From: Verrucomicrobiales bacterium
GTDB lineage: Bacteria; Verrucomicrobiota; Verrucomicrobiia; Verrucomicrobiales; DEV007
Direction: 5' to 3'
DNA length: 64,000 nt
Assembly: GCA_012960505.1 (NCBI GenBank)
Contig: DUBC01000033.1
Coordinates: 124,001 to 188,000, forward strand
The position numbers and the translations under genes are program-made. This document shows positions 62,074 to 64,000 of this stretch, piece by piece. How positions within the stretch are numbered: the stretch's first letter is position 1; each line of letters starts with the position of its first letter. Under the pieces are notes generated by a model that saw nothing but the letters and a program-made list of their open reading frames with translations, was not told the DNA's origin and searched no databases.

Positions 62074-62547
62074 TTACGTTAGGCTATTTGTTTTAATGAA
62101 ATTAACGAGACTGGGAAGTGATTCATTTAAAAGATTTTTTGTATGCTCATATTCATTGCGATTGCCGCCATAAGGGTCGGGTACGTCCTGATTAGCAATT
62201 AACTGATTATCACAAAACTCAGTTACCAGAAAGGTCTTTTCCGATGCTTCAGGGAACACTTTTTGCACAGTGTAGAGGTGACTAGCTGACATGGTGAAAA
62301 TGTGACTTGCCCAGTTTATTAGTTCCCGGTCAACAAATTGGCTTTTATTAGATGAAAGATCAATTCCTTCTTCTTTGAGTAGGTCCAGTGTGTATTCGCT
62401 GGGTTCTTGCCCCCCTCCAGTGGCTACTCCTGCAGACCGCACATTGAATGATGCTTCATCTTCCTCGGTTATTTTTCGGAACAGGCCTTCGGCCATCGGG
62501 CTTCGACAGATGTTACCAGTGCAAATGAATAGAATGGAATAGTTCAA
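62074..62547 (-). CDS. Low-molecular-weight protein-tyrosine/arginine phosphatase
   Basis: A 157-residue LMW-PTP. The P-loop is [14 protein letters not shown] (Cys9, Arg15), and the general acid Asp is in VPDPYGGNR. Substrate could be phosphotyrosine or, as for the Bacillus YwlE, phosphoarginine; the Ile before the second Cys (GNICRS) cannot decide this alone. In Firmicutes ywlE is also near rpiB and glyA, so the neighbourhood is conserved. It is directly coupled to the downstream fusion gene. Confidence 0.93.
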   Translation of the reverse strand: MNYSILFICTGNICRSPMAEGLFRKITEEDEASFNVRSAGVATGGGQEPSEYTLDLLKEEGIDLSSNKSQFVDRELINWASHIFTMSASHLYTVQKVFPEASEKTFLVTEFCDNQLIANQDVPDPYGGNRNEYEHTKNLLNESLPSLVNFIKTNSLT

Positions 62548-62576
62548 ATCTTGACGAGAAAATGCTAAATTGAATG

Positions 62577-63248
62577 CTAATTATTTCTAGTCGATAGTTC
62601 TCTGAGTGTATCGTATTGCTGTTTGATACTGTCGTAGGATCCAACGTCCAGTATCCCAGCTCTTTTTAGGCGATCTGCTCGCTCTTTCACATCAATTGTT
62701 ATGTCTGCAAATTGCATTGCCAACTTTACGCTTTGAGGGAGCAGGAGTCTGTTTGCTAGATGCAAAGAAATTGTATTATTAATGTTGGGAGAAATGTAAT
62801 ATCCAACGGCAAGTTCTTCTCCTTTCCATGGTCCGCTAATGATTGAGGTGGAGGTTCCGTCCATCAGGCTAGACATGGCGCTTTCATTTTCTAACAATCC
62901 ATATTCCTTAGCTTTTTTATAGTTTTGCCTAAAAGCATCTCTGAGAAGATTGTTTACAACTTTCGTGTTATTACTGTCTTCTTGAGCTTCTTCGAAAATT
63001 TTATCTATGCTGAATTTTTCTCCTTTGTGCTCTTCTATTTTATGGAGAAGATAAATGGACTGAAAGGTTCTTGATTCAGCTTCGTCATCATCGACAGGTT
63101 TAGCATTGGCACTGTGATCCAATAATTCAGCTATTACGGCTACATTAGCTTCGTATTCTTTGCCTTGATTCCTCCAGTCTTTCCAATAGATGAATCCTAC
63201 TATTACAAAAGCGGTGAAGATTATTTTCCAGAAGTAATCAGCAATCAT
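62577..63248 (-). CDS. Membrane-anchored protein of unknown function
   Basis: I do not recognise this 223-residue protein. One hydrophobic helix near the N-terminus (residues 5-21, YFWKIIFTAFVIVGFIYW) is followed by a mainly helical, charged region (about 30-120). A segment with LAVGYYISPNINNTISLHLAN and a final helix (KERADRLKRAGILD) follow. It is likely anchored by its N-terminus. The pilT-like gene lies upstream on the same strand with a 41-base gap, and the phosphatase follows after 29 bases, so it may be in one operon. Confidence 0.75.
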   Translation of the reverse strand: MIADYFWKIIFTAFVIVGFIYWKDWRNQGKEYEANVAVIAELLDHSANAKPVDDDEAESRTFQSIYLLHKIEEHKGEKFSIDKIFEEAQEDSNNTKVVNNLLRDAFRQNYKKAKEYGLLENESAMSSLMDGTSTSIISGPWKGEELAVGYYISPNINNTISLHLANRLLLPQSVKLAMQFADITIDVKERADRLKRAGILDVGSYDSIKQQYDTLRELSTRNN

Positions 63249-63289
63249 GAGTTAGTAATTGTATTATTTTATAATAATTGAAGAGTTCT

Positions 63290-64000
63290 TCAAGACTTTG
63301 TCGCGGTTTGGGCTGCATCAAAATTATCCGTAATGTATTCCTCGTCTCGGCAATGAAGTAATGCATCATTTATTGAAATGTGCTTATTAATCAATAAATG
63401 CGACAAACTCTCATCAATTGTGTGCATGCCTTCATGTGTTCCGATTTGAATCAGACCAATCAATTGTTCGAATTTACGTTCGATCATGCATGCCCGGATA
63501 CCATGATTAATTTTCATAATTTCGGATGCCATTACTCTTCCTGGATGATCCTGGCGTTCAATAAGCCTTTGGGAAACGACTGCTTGAAGGCAATTTGATA
63601 ATTGAGTGATAATCATCTCTTGTTGATTCGCGGGAAAAACATCAATCATTCTATCAAGCGATTTTGGTGCATCGATGGTATGTAAAGTGCTAATCACAAG
63701 GTGACCCGTTTCTGCCGCCGTGATGGCTGTGCGTATCGTTTCCAAGTCACGTAATTCACTCACAACAATGATGTCGGGATCCTGTCTAAGAGCGGATCTA
63801 AGAGCATTTGAAAAGCTATGTGTGTCAGGTCCAATTTCGCGTTGTTTTACTAATCCATATCCATGATCAAAAACATACTCAATTGGATCTTCTATTGTTA
63901 CTGCCACGCATGATCTTTCTCTGAGTATTTTTTGTATCATTGAGGCGATAGTTGTTGTCTTGCCTGCTCCTGTGACTCCGGTCACTAATATCAATCCCTG
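63290..64000 (-). CDS. PilT-like twitching-motility/retraction ATPase (partial)
   Basis: The 3' part of a PilT-family ATPase gene that runs off the right edge, so the N-terminal domain is not visible. The remaining 236 or so residues begin before Walker A (LVTGVTGAGKTTTIASMI). They include the Asp-box (TIEDPIEYVFDHG), Walker B/AIRAG-like segment (SALRQDPDIIVVSELRDLET), the His box (TGHLVISTLHTIDAPKSLDR) and the PilT-type C-terminal region (GRVMASEIMKINHGIRACMI, then GMHTIDESLSHLL). PilT depolymerises type IV pili. PilU is an alternative, and the gene may be separate from the type II secretion genes. Confidence 0.9.
   Translation of the reverse strand, partial: QGLILVTGVTGAGKTTTIASMIQKILRERSCVAVTIEDPIEYVFDHGYGLVKQREIGPDTHSFSNALRSALRQDPDIIVVSELRDLETIRTAITAAETGHLVISTLHTIDAPKSLDRMIDVFPANQQEMIITQLSNCLQAVVSQRLIERQDHPGRVMASEIMKINHGIRACMIERKFEQLIGLIQIGTHEGMHTIDESLSHLLINKHISINDALLHCRDEEYITDNFDAAQTATKS

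Noticed and set aside
1-64000. tRNA, rRNA, CRISPR or mobile elements
   Set aside because: Gaps between genes were scanned by eye for tRNA T-loops, spaced direct repeats and transposase genes; none was seen. A covariance-model scan would settle small RNAs.

Overview
The window looks like a moderately AT-rich chromosome segment from a member of the Verrucomicrobiota; the exact lineage cannot be fixed from the sequence. The evidence is a DUF1549/DUF1553 plus DUF1501 gene pair, a PEP-CTERM protein, a TIGR02597-like secreted protein, a BspA-type leucine-rich-repeat gene, large secreted cytochrome/propeller proteins, and ordinary bacterial housekeeping genes (rpmH-rnpA-yidD-yidC, rpoZ, smpB, zwf, sufCBD). 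Most start codons have no clear Shine-Dalgarno sequence. No tRNA, rRNA, CRISPR array, insertion sequence or phage gene was seen.

Layout. 1-11.7 kb: an unrecognised internally duplicated protein, a cell-wall amidase, a membrane pyrophosphatase, a LTxxQ-like exported protein, an O-acetylhomoserine sulfhydrylase-type enzyme, the DUF1549/DUF1501 pair, an amidohydrolase and proC. 11.8-15.8 kb: a Fur-family regulator directly before sufC-sufB-sufD, with no sufS or sufE nearby. 16-17 kb: a lipoprotein with three copies of a Cys-containing motif. 17.4-29.6 kb: one long type II secretion operon in the order E-F-G-H-I-J-K-L-M-(C-like)-D, without a prepilin peptidase. 29.8-33.1 kb: secreted or surface proteins (TIGR02597-like, a decayed BspA gene, PEP-CTERM), possible clients of that system.

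33.3-47.7 kb: two paralogous zinc-ribbon membrane proteins, a class A penicillin-binding protein whose transpeptidase SxxK serine is Thr, a MidA-like methyltransferase, a PQQ-type propeller protein, and a two-gene signalling operon. In that operon a sensor with degenerate receiver and His-box regions precedes a complete REC-PAS-kinase-REC hybrid kinase. An esterase-like hydrolase and a small lipoprotein follow.

47.7-54.7 kb: three secreted proteins on the minus strand that look like two versions of one modular redox system. One is fused (LamG, haem c, YD-MR-W-GD domain, propeller). The other is split over two genes, with a plastocyanin-like copper domain in place of haem c. 54.9-58.7 kb: rpmH-rnpA-yidD-yidC, then rpoZ-smpB. 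58.7-64 kb, minus strand: zwf, an in-frame RpiB-GlyA fusion behind a low-molecular-weight phosphatase, an unknown membrane protein, and the 3' part of a pilT-like ATPase gene.
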